A stretch of DNA of 64,000 nt from Cavia porcellus (Eukaryota; Chordata; Mammalia; Rodentia; Caviidae), in contig NW_026947500.1 in assembly GCF_034190915.1 (NCBI RefSeq), positions 20,644,501-20,708,500 on the forward strand, read 5' to 3'. The position numbers were made by a program, and so were the translations under genes. Shown in pieces: positions 1 through 10,800 of the stretch (the first letter of the stretch is position 1; each line of letters opens with the position of its first letter). The notes beneath the pieces were generated by a model. That model ran no database searches and was not told the origin of the DNA. It saw only the letters and a list, made by a program, of their open reading frames with translations.

Positions 1-726
1 GTAGGGAAGAAGCCAGTGCAAAAGGCACCAGCATTTTCCCTTGTATCTAGGTGTCCCAAAGCTTCACAAGAGGGGCTTTTCAGAGGCTGCTGGACCTAGA
101 GTGTGGGATGTTAGGACCAAGGAAGAGTCATCGCTACATCGCTCTGCTGATTGGTTGAACATAGTTGTGGGAATTACAGGAAGACCCTCGGGGGTGAGGG
201 CTACCTGCCCAGGACAGAATAAAAGGGACAGAAAAAGAGCTGCTGGGCTCACTCATTGTCGCTGGCTGCTTTGCTGCCTGCTCCTGCCCTGCCATGGGCT
301 GTTTCTCCCCTGGGACGCCCCTCTGCCATGTCGCTCTGCCTTGGAGCCAGCCAACTATGAACTGAAACCTCTGCAGACTGTGAGCCAAGCCATCCTTCCC
401 TCCTTTCATTTTGGGTGTCCAGTACATTGTCTCACCAGTGAGAAAAGTAATTAGGACACCAGACATTAGAGACAAACAGGAAAGAAATCATGTGACACCC
501 TCACTCTCAAAATTCGTGTGCAGTTAAAACTCCCTAAACCCAAGGGCCATCATAATCCCTTATTATGTCATCTGCAATACGGGAATTGCTCTAAGAATTC
601 AACGGCCACTCCCACATCAGACAGCCAGCAGCTGTTCATAAAAGTTGATTCCAGGGCCAGGGATTTAGCTCAATGGCATAAGCGCCTGCCTGGCAAGCAC
701 CTGCTTGTGAGTTTGATCCCTGGTAC

Positions 727-762
<36 letters not shown>

Positions 763-1335
763 TGATTCCATTCCATATTCCCAGGAAGGAAAGGCAAACC
801 TTATGATTCTAGTTCCATGTAGCAAGAAATTGTGCATTTCAAAAAAAAAAAAAAAAGAAATTGTGCATTTCAACATATATATAAAACTGCATTCTCATTT
901 CACTCATAGATTCTATTAATCCCAGCTGCAGAGGAAAATGAAAGCCAGATGAGCAAAATAGTGCCCAGGGCTAAATCCAATCTATCTCTCTTGCTTATGC
1001 AAATAAAAGTTTAATTGGAACTCATCTACACTGGTTCACCCCTAAGGGTGCCTTCAGGGGACAGTGCCAGTGGACCAGCTCAGCAGCGATGGACTGTCCC
1101 TTGATGAGACAGGCTGCCAACCTTTGTGTCATTTCAGAAGTTGCACAGTACTTAGTGTTAATTGCTAAGCATATGCTTTTACAATTATTGCATGATATAA
1201 ATGCACAGTTGAAGGATATACAATTTTAACTAGCAAGAACCTTCTACTCAGTGCAAGCAGGAAGCACAGTACATAAAGCAACAGACCTGCATGAGCAGGC
1301 CCACGATTCCAGTTTCCGTGTCTTACATCACTTAC
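1..1335 (-). other. SLC35D2: SLC35D2 intron 3, partial
   Basis: No exon is visible. The stretch holds an ID element (655-760) with a long A-tail and a second A-run at 841-856; otherwise it is unique sequence. The missing LFPLPLLY-type exon of SLC35D2 is not present here. Confidence 0.75.
655..760 (+). repeat. ID SINE
   Basis: tRNA-like body with TTAGCTCAATGG A-box and GTTTGATCC B-box, ending in a run of more than 30 A. Confidence 0.85.
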
Positions 1336-1422
1336 CTTTACAGGAATTTTCTTGTCAAAGTCAGGAAAGTGAATGATTTTATTTAGCTTGGCTACATACA
1401 GGATCATGATGGTGGCTGCCAT
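1336..1422 (-). CDS. SLC35D2: SLC35D2 coding exon 3
   Basis: An 87-nt exon (29 codons, phase 0 at both ends) encoding MAATIMILYVAKL followed by NKIIHFPDFDKKIPVK. The acceptor is TTCTTTAG directly before the ATG and the donor is AAAG|GTAAGTG. The peptide carries TM2 and the cytosolic FPDFDKKIPVK segment typical of SLC35D2. The ATG at 1422 is an internal methionine, not a start codon. Confidence 0.93.
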
Positions 1423-1567
1423 CTAAAGAAAAAGAAAAGAAACTACAGCAAAACATCCAGAAAGATTGTTTGAGGCACAATGACATCACCAGATGAAAAG
1501 AGATTCATCAAAAAGAAAGAAAGCCAAGCAAAAATTTTTTTCATGTTCCAGGAAAAATAGATAAATA

Positions 1568-1669
1568 GGGGGCTGGGGATTTAGCTCAGCGGCATAAGCA
1601 CCTGCCTTGCAAGCAGGCGGTCATGAGTTGGATCCCTGGTACCGATAAAAAGAGAGGGAAAAAAAAGAT
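1568..1669 (+). repeat. ID SINE
   Basis: GGGGCTGGGGATTTAGCTCA start, GGTACCGATAAAAAG end. AGATAAATAG-like sequence on both sides is a probable target duplication. Confidence 0.9.
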
Positions 1670-1755
1670 AAATAGATAAATGAGGACAGCATGTGGGAAT
1701 TGCTCGCCTCGCCACTGTAGGATTCCGTCAGGACTACAGGCAAAATGTGTAACAT

Positions 1756-1862
1756 TGGGGCTGGGGATTTAGCTCAGCAGCATAAGTGCCTGCCTTGCAA
1801 GCAGGCAGTCGTGAGTTCGATCCCTGGTACCGGTAAAAAACGAAAAAGACAGAAAAAGACAA
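1756..1862 (+). repeat. ID SINE with target-site duplication
   Basis: Flanked by AAAATGTGTAACAT at 1742-1755 and 1863-1876 (14 bp, perfect). The tail holds two [13 protein letters not shown] blocks. Confidence 0.95.
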
Positions 1863-2106
1863 AAAATGTGTAACATCAAATAGACGGGCACGCATGCCTT
1901 GTCTTGGACTCTAAACCAGGGATTGGGACATGAGGGATCGGTATCCCCAAGAGTGACCACACATCTGGGAGGCCACACACTGACCTTGGACCCCGAGTGC
2001 CACATGCCCAGCGTGAGTCACCAGCCCCAAGAAGGGCCGAGGGGAGGGCCAGTCTTACACAGGAAACTCTGCACCAAACACATTTTTTTTTTAAGTCCAA
2101 TATTTG

Positions 2107-2180
2107 GGCTGGGGATGTAGTTCAGTAGCAGAGTGCTTACCTAGCTCACGGAAGGTCCTGGCTTTCACCACAGCACTGCC
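2107..2180 (+). repeat. ID-like SINE, diverged
   Basis: GGGCTGGGGATGTAGTTCAG start with a decayed B-box. Confidence 0.7.
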
Positions 2181-2321
2181 ACAAAACCAAAACTCTAGTA
2201 TTTCCGTAACACAGAGAACAAGGTAAGAGGGCAAAGAAAGAGGGAATTTTTTCCATGGGATTCACATTTCTATTCAGTCTAGTACAATAAAAATGTCTCA
2301 TTTAACTTTCTGTGGGTCTGG

Positions 2322-2505
2322 ACTAAGCATGGTGGTACACACCTGTGATCGCAGCACTTGGAGGAGGGACAAGAACACTGCCATAAACTGGAGCCCAGCC
2401 CGGTTATAATTCTAAATCTTAATGAGTTTACCAATATTTATGTAGTGAGTTCAAGGCCAGCCTGAACTATCTAGCAAGACCTTGTCTCAGAAAACAGACA
2501 AATAC
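2322..2505 (+). repeat. B1 SINE, diverged and interrupted
   Basis: Left part GCATGGTGGTACACACCTGT and right part AGTTCAAGGCCAGCCTGAAC...CTTGTCTCAG are separated by about 60 bp of unrelated AT-rich sequence. Confidence 0.7.
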
Positions 2506-2619
2506 TCTACACTAAGTATATTGAAAATACCCTGTATTATTATTTTGGAATAAACTCAATGTTCATCTTCTTATGTAACTTTTACAGCATATTTAATTTT
2601 CTTCATATTAGGATGCAAG

Positions 2620-2692
2620 GGCTGGGGATTTAGCCTAGCAGTTCAAGTGCTTGCTTGGAAAGCGCAAGGTCGTGAGTTCGATCCCTGTTACC

Positions 2693-2720
<28 letters not shown>
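2620..2720 (+). repeat. ID SINE
   Basis: Recognisable A-box and a perfect GTTCGATCC B-box with a long A-tail. Confidence 0.88.
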
Positions 2721-2724
<4 letters not shown>

Positions 2725-3141
2725 TACAATGCAAAATTTTAAAAGCTACTTCAATGTGATTATAATTCTAAATCTTGATTTTACCATGAATTTACAGATA
2801 TTTATGACAGGTTTATATTACTCGGGTCCATTCTAAATTAGAATTGGACTTCGGATTTTTGTCTCACTTTACATTTCTTGAAGAAATATACTAGCACTTA
2901 ATTAAAATGTTTAATTAAGACTTTTAAATTGAGTCTCATGAGTCTCTTTCCTTACCCAGTTGCAGATCAGAAAGGCTTATAATTAAATGAATAGAAGCCA
3001 GAGGGTTACAAAATAAAATTTATTGGATTTGGGGATTCCTGAGGGTACATTCAAGTATTTTTCTATGTGTTTCTACATTAAAACATAAAGATATGTTTTT
3101 TGAATATGACATAATGTTTTCTTGTTAAGATTTTTCTCCTA

Positions 3142-3244
3142 GGGGCTGGGGCTGGGGATTTAGCTCAGCGGCATAAGCGCCTGCCTTGCAAGCAGGCAGT
3201 CGTGAGTTCAATTCCTGGTACCGATAAAAAAAAAAAACAGAAAA
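3142..3244 (+). repeat. ID SINE with target-site duplication
   Basis: Flanked by AAGATTTTTCTCCTA at 3127-3141 and 3245-3259 (15 bp, perfect). The 5' end carries an extra GGGGCT. Confidence 0.94.
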
Positions 3245-4141
3245 AAGATTTTTCTCCTAAAATAATTTGCAAAGACGTACTGATCAGCAAAACATCAAAC
3301 CAGGATAATGTTTACTCATATATATGACTTATCCAGATACACAATTTAAAATTTAGCAAACAATTATACCTTGTATAATTTTAAGATTTTCTCCCTATAA
3401 TCAAAGCAAATTCAAAAGCAATAACCACAAAAAAATCTTTGATGATAACTGTCGGCCTACTAGAAATCACTAACGTGTGACCAAAACAATAAACAAGCCA
3501 CAAATTAACTTTAATGGGAAATTTCAGAAAGCCAAATGGCTTTAATTCAAAAGTTGACCCAAACTCACTCTTGTACTCACGAGCAAAAATTACAAACATG
3601 TTTTGCGAACATGTTTTGTTTGTCCCACAAAGATTTATAAAAATGTGAATCAGTGGTCAGCATTTAAGAATTTGGAGATTTGATGTAGAAATTCAAATTT
3701 CCTTTCTGTCAAGAATCTGAGAGGAGGAGGTTGCACTAAGGGAAAAGTGGGTCACACCTCATGGCTCAGCAGCACAGTGGCTTACCCCAGGTATCACCTC
3801 CACACTTCCTTGGGACCCGAATTCTCCCGCTCCCCTACTCTCAAGCCACTCATTTGTTACCTGCCAGCTTGGAGGCTTAGAATCTTTTGGATTAAAGGCA
3901 TTAAAGTAATTGCACTCAGTTATATATAAACTGAAAATAAGCAGTTGTTTTTCCCACAAGAACAATTATTCTCAACCTATAGAATGAAATAAAATGTGTA
4001 CCAAGGTTTCATGTTGCATTACCAGGAAAATGTGATCATCTGGCCCTTTGCCAGCTGAGTATCTCTGTAAGCCACCGTCTTCAACAAAAGCACTTAAACT
4101 GTAATTACGCACACGGAAGCTGTATTTTTTTTTTCACTTAC

Positions 4142-4175
4142 CTGTCCAATTCCGAGAACAATCGGTGAAGGGAAG
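4142..4175 (-). CDS. SLC35D2: SLC35D2 coding exon 2 (34-nt microexon)
   Basis: A 34-nt exon flanked by TTTATAG on the acceptor side and GTAAGTG on the donor side. With the two bases carried from exon 1 it encodes GFPSPIVLGIGQ, the conserved loop between TM1 and TM2 in SLC35D proteins. It ends in phase 0, which matches exon 3. It is far too short to be found as an ORF and was located by homology and splice sites. Confidence 0.9.
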
Positions 4176-4599
4176 CTATAAAGAACACAGAATAACAAGT
4201 TAATTTAGCAACATATAAAAAATTGAAGACAGTATATAAAACATAATGACAGGAGCTACTAAAAATTCCTAGACAATGAAAACACTAGCAAATTCATTCA
4301 CTTTTTATTTGTTCATATCTTTTTTATTGTTTAAAACTGATCACTGATTGTTAAACTTGGCAATATCTTTTGTCCTTTGTGGGTAAAACAGACAAAGAAT
4401 TGTGTATAGAGAAAAAACAAAGAATCTGTTGATAAGTTATTAATGTTAATAATATAACTTTAGAAAGGACACTAAATACAAGAAGAGCTCTATAGAGAAA
4501 CTATAATTTGGTATTAAAAAAATTGAAGAAGACCTCAATATAGGTTAGAAATTCAATGTTCTAATGAGATCTATTATCCTGAAACTAATTTATAGAATG

Positions 4600-5080
4600 A
4601 AAGAAATCTCAGTATGAATACAAACAAGCTAATCCTAACATTGAATAGAAAGGTAAAAGCCACCAAAACTAATCTTGCAAAACAATAAAGTTGGAGGAAT
4701 GCCTCTAGCAGACATCAAGACAGCTACAATAAATGAGACCACATGGCAGGTGCACAGTGACAGTCCAATAGGACCAGGGGATGGAAAAGAGACGGGACAG
4801 ATGCACGGACACGACATCAATGTACAACATGACACCAATGTACAACATCAATGATAAACACGACCCTGAGCGCAGTGAACAAGCTGCAGAGAACCTTGAA
4901 TTCAGAGCCTGATCCCTACCTCACACCACACGGAAAGGGACAGCCATCACCTCACGCCATTCATCCACGCTCAGGCCTTCTTGGCTCCCACTCATTCTCT
5001 GGGGCTGCTAAAATATTAAAATATCACCAACATTGGTACATTAAAGGGGAAACATATCTACCTCAGCAAGGGTAGATAAA
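4600..5080 (+). repeat. LINE-1 ORF2 fragment, degenerate
   Basis: Phrases such as CAAAACAATAAAGTTGGAGG, AGACATCAAGACAGCTACAA and CCTACCTCACACCA follow the order of the late L1 ORF2. No reading frame survives. Confidence 0.65.
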
Positions 5081-5147
5081 GAACAAACCAGAGAAAACAG
5101 ACTGAAGGGCTGAACAGTTCCACCATGAGAATAAACGACCTGCAGCC

Positions 5148-5300
5148 GGGAGTGGCGGTATATGCCTCTACTCCCATAATCTCAGCACTTGGAGGCTGAG
5201 GCAGGAGAATTGTTGTGGGTTGATGACCAGTTTGGGTCATATGGTGAGCTCAAGTCAACCTAAACTACAAAGCAAGACCCTGTTTCAAAAAACAAAAACA
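5148..5300 (+). repeat. B1 SINE
   Basis: CAGCACTTGGAGGCTGAGGC core, ending AAGCAAGACCCTGTTTC and an A-rich tail. Confidence 0.88.
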
Positions 5301-5925
5301 AAAAAACAACTCTAGGGTACGTAGCTTGGGGCCCACTGTATCCCCCTTTCCGGGCATTCATTCCGCAGATGAGTCAGAAAGTGTCCTGACCCCAGCCCCA
5401 GCCCCAACCCCAAAGCAGCCTGGACACCCCAGGGCTGAGGATAAACTGCAGGGTCTGCATCCAGCTTGGTCCAAGCCCACCTTCCCCCATCCTGCCTGCC
5501 CAGGAGCATTCTCCAGTGCCCTCCTAAGGCATCTTGGGAGAGTACGGTCTCCGACAGAGGACAAAAATAACACAGCAAACAAACAGTAGGAGCAAACAGT
5601 AGGACAGTAACAACAAAAGCAGAGAGCAGCGGACAAGAAAGGCTTCCTAATCACAAGTCAAAGGTCTCGGAAAGAATGCACTCAGGTCTCAGAAAACTGC
5701 TCGAAACAACATAACTGCCACATAAATAAATACCTCCAGTGGCAGTAGACACTAAACAGCCACAGCAGAAAGCCAAGTGGCCCCAGCCAAGGTAATCCCC
5801 AGGGGGATCACAGACTGAAAAACAAGTGCACATGGAAGACAGACTGACAGCACCACAGAAGGCTAATTCCCGAGTTTGACATAAAGAACACAATAGAATG
5901 AGTCAAACATAAAAGCCAAATTCTG

Positions 5926-6085
5926 CCGGGCATGTGGCACGCACCTATAATCCCAGCACTCAGGAGGCTGAGGCAGGAGGATCGCTGTGCATTAGCGGGC
6001 AGTCTGTGCTACATAGTGAGTTTAAGGCCAGCCTGATCTACATGTCTAGGGCCTGTCTCAAAAAATGAATACATAAATAAATAAG
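5926..6085 (+). repeat. B1 SINE
   Basis: GCCGGGCATGTGGCACGCAC start, CAGCACTCAGGAGGCTGAGG core, duplicated CTACAT right segment, A-rich tail. Confidence 0.93.
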
Positions 6086-6248
6086 CAAATTCTTCTTCAT
6101 GACAAAGGGGAAAACAACTGAATCTTCAGATATAAAGCACACAGTTTAGATTAAAACCTATTAAAGAACTCAACAAGAGTAACAACAGAACCCCCTACAC
6201 ACAGTCACACAGAGATACACACTGCAGAGAGGAGGGTCACTGCAGAGA

Positions 6249-6293
6249 GGAAGGAAGGAAGGAAGGAAGGAAGGAAGGAAGGAAGGAAGGAAG
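6249..6293. repeat. (GGAA)n microsatellite
   Basis: About eleven uninterrupted AAGG units in SLC35D2 intron 1. Confidence 0.97.
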
Positions 6294-7069
6294 GAGCGAG
6301 CGAGCTCTGGCCCTCATGAAACTCCAAGCCCAGTCAAGCAGGGCTGGGTTCAACTCCAGCAGCTAAAGCCACGGCCAGGTGGGCGGGCAGGGGGCAGGAC
6401 CAGGAAGGACCCAACAGGCATTGTTCCCAAGGTCTATCAAAACTAAAACATGGGCATAAAATAAAGCTAATGGCTGTAACTTCTTAATGTCCTCACAACC
6501 TTTTACCCTGAAAAAGCCATTTTAGAAACAACGAGCCCTTGTGGGGAAGAAGAATACAGTTGCCCTCCACATACCAGTTCCCTCAGATCAAATCCTCCAG
6601 CAGGAAAAAGGTCGCATCCGTGATGAAGTGATGAACCGCGCAGCCCTCCCCCTTCCCTCCCCCTCCCCTCCTCCTCCCTGAGCAGCATCAGATAATGGCT
6701 ATTTCACGCAGTATTTACATCACATCACGGGTGGTGAGCAATTTAGCGATTCTCGGAAGAGGGTGTGAGAGGCACAGGGACGGGGTGACATCAGGGGACC
6801 TGGGATCCATCCCCTACTCGGACCCAGGATGGTTACATTGACCTAGTGCAGCTCAGGTCCCTGACCGGATGTCACAGGCAGTCCTCTTACCCAAAGTGTG
6901 AGAACCCAGTGGACTCTTTCGACTTTCGACTAAACTGTGAGTCCAAGAACAGAAAAAAATAAATGAAAATATAAACCATCTATCATATTGTTCAGGCAGC
7001 TGAGTTAGTTAGAAATATTATAGGCAGTGAGACAGGGCTGGGCCCTCAAAGGAGCCAGTGCAGATACCT

Positions 7070-7570
7070 TACAACTGTGGGGGAGACAGACACCTCCTGC
7101 TGTGGGCCAGGCCTCAAGTCAAAGGATCAAACAAATGCATCCACATCCTAAAGATTGATATTCTAATTAGTTCCCTATCACCCTGGAGTCACTATCTCAT
7201 CCCTCCAGGAGAAAGGTCACAGCTCCAAGAATGCCCGCTTCCTACGTGACTCACTTTCCCCTTTGTCCCTAATGTAATCAATTTTACCTGAACTATTGAT
7301 CTTATTTGGCTAACTATAGTTATGGCCCACCTTATGCCCAGCTGCCTCATGAGTTCCCAGTTTTTCCCCACCTAGAAACCATCTCGCCCCATGAGTTTGC
7401 TCTATAAACGTCCCTGGGAAAGACAGATGCTTAGGCAATCCGCTGGGGACCCCTTCTGTCTCTCTCAGACGCAGGCTTTCTTTCTCTCAATAAATATATT
7501 CAACTCTTAACCTCCGCTATTCCTAAAATTCATTCTTCAATTTTAGAGAACACAAACTCATATCAGACAT
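7070..7570 (+). repeat. LTR-like segment (probable endogenous retrovirus solo LTR)
   Basis: Shows an LTR layout: a GC-moderate upstream half, TATAAA at about 7403 (CTCTATAAACG), then a polyadenylation signal AATAAA near 7490 after a CT-rich stretch (R-like). No internal gag/pol reading frames flank it, so it looks like a solo LTR. Boundaries are approximate. Confidence 0.5.
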
Positions 7571-7661
7571 AGTAGGGGGAGTTTCAGTCCCTTATATCAG
7601 GAGGACCTGAATGATACATAACAGACTGGGTCATGGCTTTTCTTTACATTTCTTTTCTCTT

Positions 7662-7828
7662 CTCTCTTTTTTTTTTTTTTTTTTTTTTTTTTTGGTACCA
7701 GGAATCAAACTTGCGACCTCACGCTTATGTCACTGAGCTAAATCCCCTTTTCGTGGACCAGGGATCCAACTCATGACCTTGCACTTGCCAGGCAGATGCT
7801 GTGCCACTGAGGTAAATCTCTGGCCCAT
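7662..7828 (-). repeat. Two adjacent ID SINE pieces
   Basis: Reverse-complement ID body at 7662-7755 (GGTACCAGGAATCAAAC...CTGAGCTAAATCCCC) followed directly by a second body at 7756-7828 (CCAGGGATCCAACTCATGAC). Confidence 0.8.
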
Positions 7829-8021
7829 GGCTATACATATAACCACCCAAATGAGGAGCAGGGGGAGGAAGGACTTCCCTTGATTAAAACAATTTAGAAA
7901 TTCATAACTGTGCATTGTGCATTGTCTGAGCCTCTATTTGATCTGGATTCAGGTGTTTTAAAAAGCACTAAAGCATCTTGGGGGACATTACAGATTAGGG
8001 ATTTACTTATTTATTTATTTG

Positions 8022-8165
8022 TTTATCGTTATTTTTTTGGTCTTTTTTGAGACAGGGTCTCGCTAGGCAGTTCAGGCTGCCTGGAGCTCACTTTGTTACC
8101 CAGGCTGCAATAATCCTCCTGCCAAGTGCTGGGATTACAGGCATGCACCTCCACTCCTGGGTTTA
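8022..8165 (-). repeat. B1 SINE
   Basis: TTTTGAGACAGGGTCTCGCT through GTGCTGGGATTACAGGCATG. Confidence 0.92.
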
Positions 8166-8249
8166 CATAATATATCTTGTTTCTTTCCCCCTCCCTATCA
8201 CTTTGTCACAGCAACAGAGTTAATACAAGACTTTGTAAAGAATATCAAC

Positions 8250-8340
8250 CACAGGCTCGAGGGTACAGTGCAGGGACCCGCACTCAGCGTGCATGCACAG
8301 CAAGTGCAAAGCCCTGGGTTCAAACTGTGGCATCACAACA
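8250..8340 (+). repeat. ID-like SINE, highly diverged
   Basis: Only GGTACAGTGCAGGGACC and AAGCCCTGGGTTCAAACTGT remain recognisable. Confidence 0.4.
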
Positions 8341-9171
8341 AAAACACGGGAGCACCACAAGGTATCCCAAGCCCATGCCATCCCTCTACAGCTGCTGGAC
8401 CACTGACCCAGTCCAGGCTGGGCCCCTCTCCCTGATACAGCGCAATCCCATTGGCTCGCTGCCCACGAGCCAGCCAGAGAAATCCTTGTAGGCACAGAAA
8501 TCAGGTCCTCTCATTCCCAGGCTAATAGCTTCACAGGGCTCCCACCCAAGGTGATTAACACTGCTGGTCACACTCTCCCTGCCTCCTCCTGCCCAGGACC
8601 TGCTCTCCACACAGCAGCCAGTGCCAGCGGTCACCCTCTGGGGGACACCACACATGCAGGCCCCACACCCACCAGAGGCCTGGTCCAGGGCCTGCCGCAC
8701 TCTCCCTGGCACTCATCGTGAAGGTCCACTTGTCCCCTCCCTGCCCAAAGCCTTCACTCTGCCATGCTGCAAAGTCGTCTCCTGGTTCTGGGCAGAAGGT
8801 CACCTCCAGATCACTGCTGGGTCAATGGCCTACCTAACAAAGCCTCCATGAACCGGCAGTGAGGAGGACCCCGGCCAGCTGACCCTGTGGCTCACCTACC
8901 CACCTGCCCATCCCTTCGCTGCTGTGTGCATCTGTGTCCGTGGCAGCAGCATCCTTCACAATAAAGACAGAGGGCTCAGCTGGCATGCTGCCCCCAGCTC
9001 CAGGTAACAGGAGCCACCCCAGGAGGCCGGAGGATCACAGGTTATCAGGCCTAGCCTGGGGGGACCTAGTGAGACTATGCCTCAAAAAGGCAAAAAAGGA
9101 AGGTTCTAAGCAGTAAAATTTCCCCAATAAGGTGGCCAAATCTGAAACCTTTGTTTCAAAAAGGCCAACAG

Positions 9172-9246
9172 GACTGGGCATGCAGCATGGCGGTAGAACA
9201 TCTGCCTCGCATACAGGAGGCCCTGGGTTCAATCCCTGGGGCCACC
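9172..9246 (+). repeat. ID-like SINE, diverged
   Basis: GACTGGGCATGCAGCATGGC start and CCCTGGGTTCAATCCCTGGG end. Nearer a generic tRNA-Ala ID than the young local family. Confidence 0.7.
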
Positions 9247-10049
9247 GAAAAGGCGGGGTGAGGCTTGGCTTCGGTGACTGTGTTACTCAGAGCTATGCAC
9301 CCTCTCTGTGCTCCCTTCCTCCTCTACAACCTGGTCACCTCCTGTAAACAGCCGGTAACGCAGATGGAGGCAAAAGAATTGCAAACTTAAGCCCAGCCCG
9401 GACAACTTAAGAGACAGCCTGTCTCGAAATAAAACGATTATAAAAGTACTCAAGTACTGGATGTGTGGCTCGGAATCGAGGTGCAGGGTTCAGTCCCCTC
9501 AGCTGCCCTGGTTTGTCTGCTCGCACCTCACTCCCCTGAAACTCCACCCGCCCACCTCGGGTTCTGCAGCTCACAGCTGCCTTCTTGGTGCACAGTAAAT
9601 ATCTGTGGGTCTGTTTTGTCGAATGTGAAACGAGGCTGCAGACTTGGCTCTCGGGGCTCCGGGGTAAGGGTCTGCCTCGGAAGACCGTCTTGCAGCGCTG
9701 GGGTTCCCAGAGGCCTCACACAAAGGCTCGCAGTCACCCCGGTTCGCGTCTGAGGAAATTGCTGACTGACTACCTGACCGACCTGTCCTGAGAGCAGAGC
9801 TGGTGAGTGCCGGGGCTGGGTTTAAACCTCGTTCTTTCCAAACTGCCGGGGACACCAGCAGCATTAAACAGGATTTTCTGGTTCTTACAAAGAGATTGAA
9901 GGAAGCAGGTTTACTGCTCACTAATCCCCAAGCAGCCGGCATCACCAAGGGAAGAAAGGGCTGAGAAAAGGAGGTTCGAGTCTGCACCACCTCCCGCAGG
10001 GCTGCGATCACGATGCCTGCGAACGTGCACTAATAGAAAATACAAACGG

Positions 10050-10600
10050 AGTGAAAACCCGGCACCAGGAGCTTGCGATTGTTTTCCCCGCACAGGCCGG
10101 TCACGCGGGAGGCCTGGGCAGCGACGCTGGGGCTGACCTCAGGGTGCAGCCCGGAGCCCCGAATCGAGCGTCGCCGGTTTGCAGTCCACCGTGGACGGAC
10201 CGGAGCGTGCGGGCAGCGGCCGTGCCCGCCCGGCCCGCCCGCCCGCACCGCCCGCCCCGCCTCACCCGTAGGCGGTCAGCAGCGTCTTGTTGAGCAGCAC
10301 CAGCAGCAGCGAGCAGGCGCCGTAGAGCAGCGCGGACAGCAGCCGGGCGGCGCGGGAGGGCTCGGCGGCCGTGGCCGTCATGCTCGGGTCCGCTCGGCCG
10401 GCCCAGCCCGGCCCGGCCCGGCCGGCGGGAAAGGGCGCGGCAGGAACAGGAAGGGCCGCCCGCGAGCCGGGCCCGCCCTCCGCTTCACCCGGCCCGGCCC
10501 AGAGCTGCCCACCTGCACGCAGCCGTCGGTTTGGTTCCACGCTGGAACGTGCGCTTCGCATCCGATGAATGCTATCGGACCCGCACGCTGTCGGCGGGGT
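10050..10600 (-). promoter_or_regulatory. SLC35D2: SLC35D2 CpG-island promoter and 5' UTR
   Basis: Very GC- and CpG-rich DNA surrounds coding exon 1, with repeated GGCCCGGCCC blocks just upstream of the ATG (about 10400-10500). No TATA box is evident, so a dispersed CpG-type start is expected around 10400-10500. An ID SINE at 10612-10680 bounds the island on the upstream side. Confidence 0.7.
10266..10381 (-). CDS. SLC35D2: SLC35D2 coding exon 1
   Basis: Encodes residues 1-38 plus two bases of codon 39, beginning MTATAAEPSRAARLL and ending in LLNKTLLTAY. The donor reads TACGG|GTGAGG. Residues 11-33 form a hydrophobic stretch consistent with TM1. The ATG at 10381 was chosen because MTA- resembles the human start and has A at -3. 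The frame stays open for another 60 codons upstream to an ATG at 10561, so a longer N-terminus cannot be excluded from sequence alone. The hydrophilic N-terminus before TM1 is shorter than I recall for human SLC35D2. Confidence 0.92.
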
Positions 10601-10611
10601 GTTTCGGTTTT

Positions 10612-10680
10612 GGAATCGGTCTTGAACTCACGGCCTTGCACTTGCCAGGCAGGCGCTTGCACCGCTAAGTCCCCAGCCCT
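10612..10680 (-). repeat. ID SINE
   Basis: Reverse body CTTGAACTCACGGCCTTGCA through CTAAGTCCCCAGCCC, at the upstream edge of the SLC35D2 CpG island. Confidence 0.82.
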
Positions 10681-10689
10681 CTGGTTCGG

Positions 10690-10800
10690 TTTTGTTTCGA
10701 GACAGGGCCTCTGTAAATTGCCCAGGCTAGGAATATACTTGGCAGTTCTCCCGCTTCAGCCTCCCAGACTGCCGGGACGACAGGGGAGCGTGTGTCCACC
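10690..10800 (-). repeat. B1 SINE, diverged
   Basis: GAGACAGGGCCTCTGTAAAT through CAGCCTCCCAGACTGCCGGG. Confidence 0.7.

Larger units (their letters stand above)
1423..4141 (-). other. SLC35D2: SLC35D2 intron 2
   Basis: Intronic. It contains five ID copies, one diverged B1 and AT-rich unique DNA at 3250-4140. No further coding potential was recognised. Confidence 0.8.
4176..10265 (-). other. SLC35D2: SLC35D2 intron 1
   Basis: A 6.1-kb intron. It holds an old L1 fragment (4600-5080), B1 elements, a GGAA microsatellite, a pyrimidine tract at 6642-6680, an LTR-like segment (7070-7570), two ID halves, and an SINE-derived GC-moderate stretch (8250-9450) without convincing exons. The last ~300 bp join the promoter CpG island. 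Confidence 0.8.
1..10381 (-). other. SLC35D2: SLC35D2 gene, 5' part (coding exons 1-3 plus introns; continues past the left edge)
   Basis: SLC35D2 is a multi-pass Golgi antiporter of the nucleotide-sugar transporter family (SLC35). The human protein is reported to carry UDP-GlcNAc, UDP-glucose and GDP-mannose into the Golgi lumen. Three exons join in phase (116 nt ending in phase 2, 34 nt, 87 nt) and give a continuous N-terminal 79 residues. These cover TM1, the loop motif GFPSPIVLGIGQ and TM2 followed by KLNKIIHFPDFDKKIPVK, which closely match human SLC35D2 as I remember it and differ from SLC35D1. The remaining transmembrane exons must lie to the left of base 1; I saw none in bases 1-1335. 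The gene starts in a CpG island and runs toward the window start, downstream of ZNF367 on the same strand. Introns 1 and 2 are 5.9 and 2.7 kb and full of SINEs. Confidence 0.93.
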
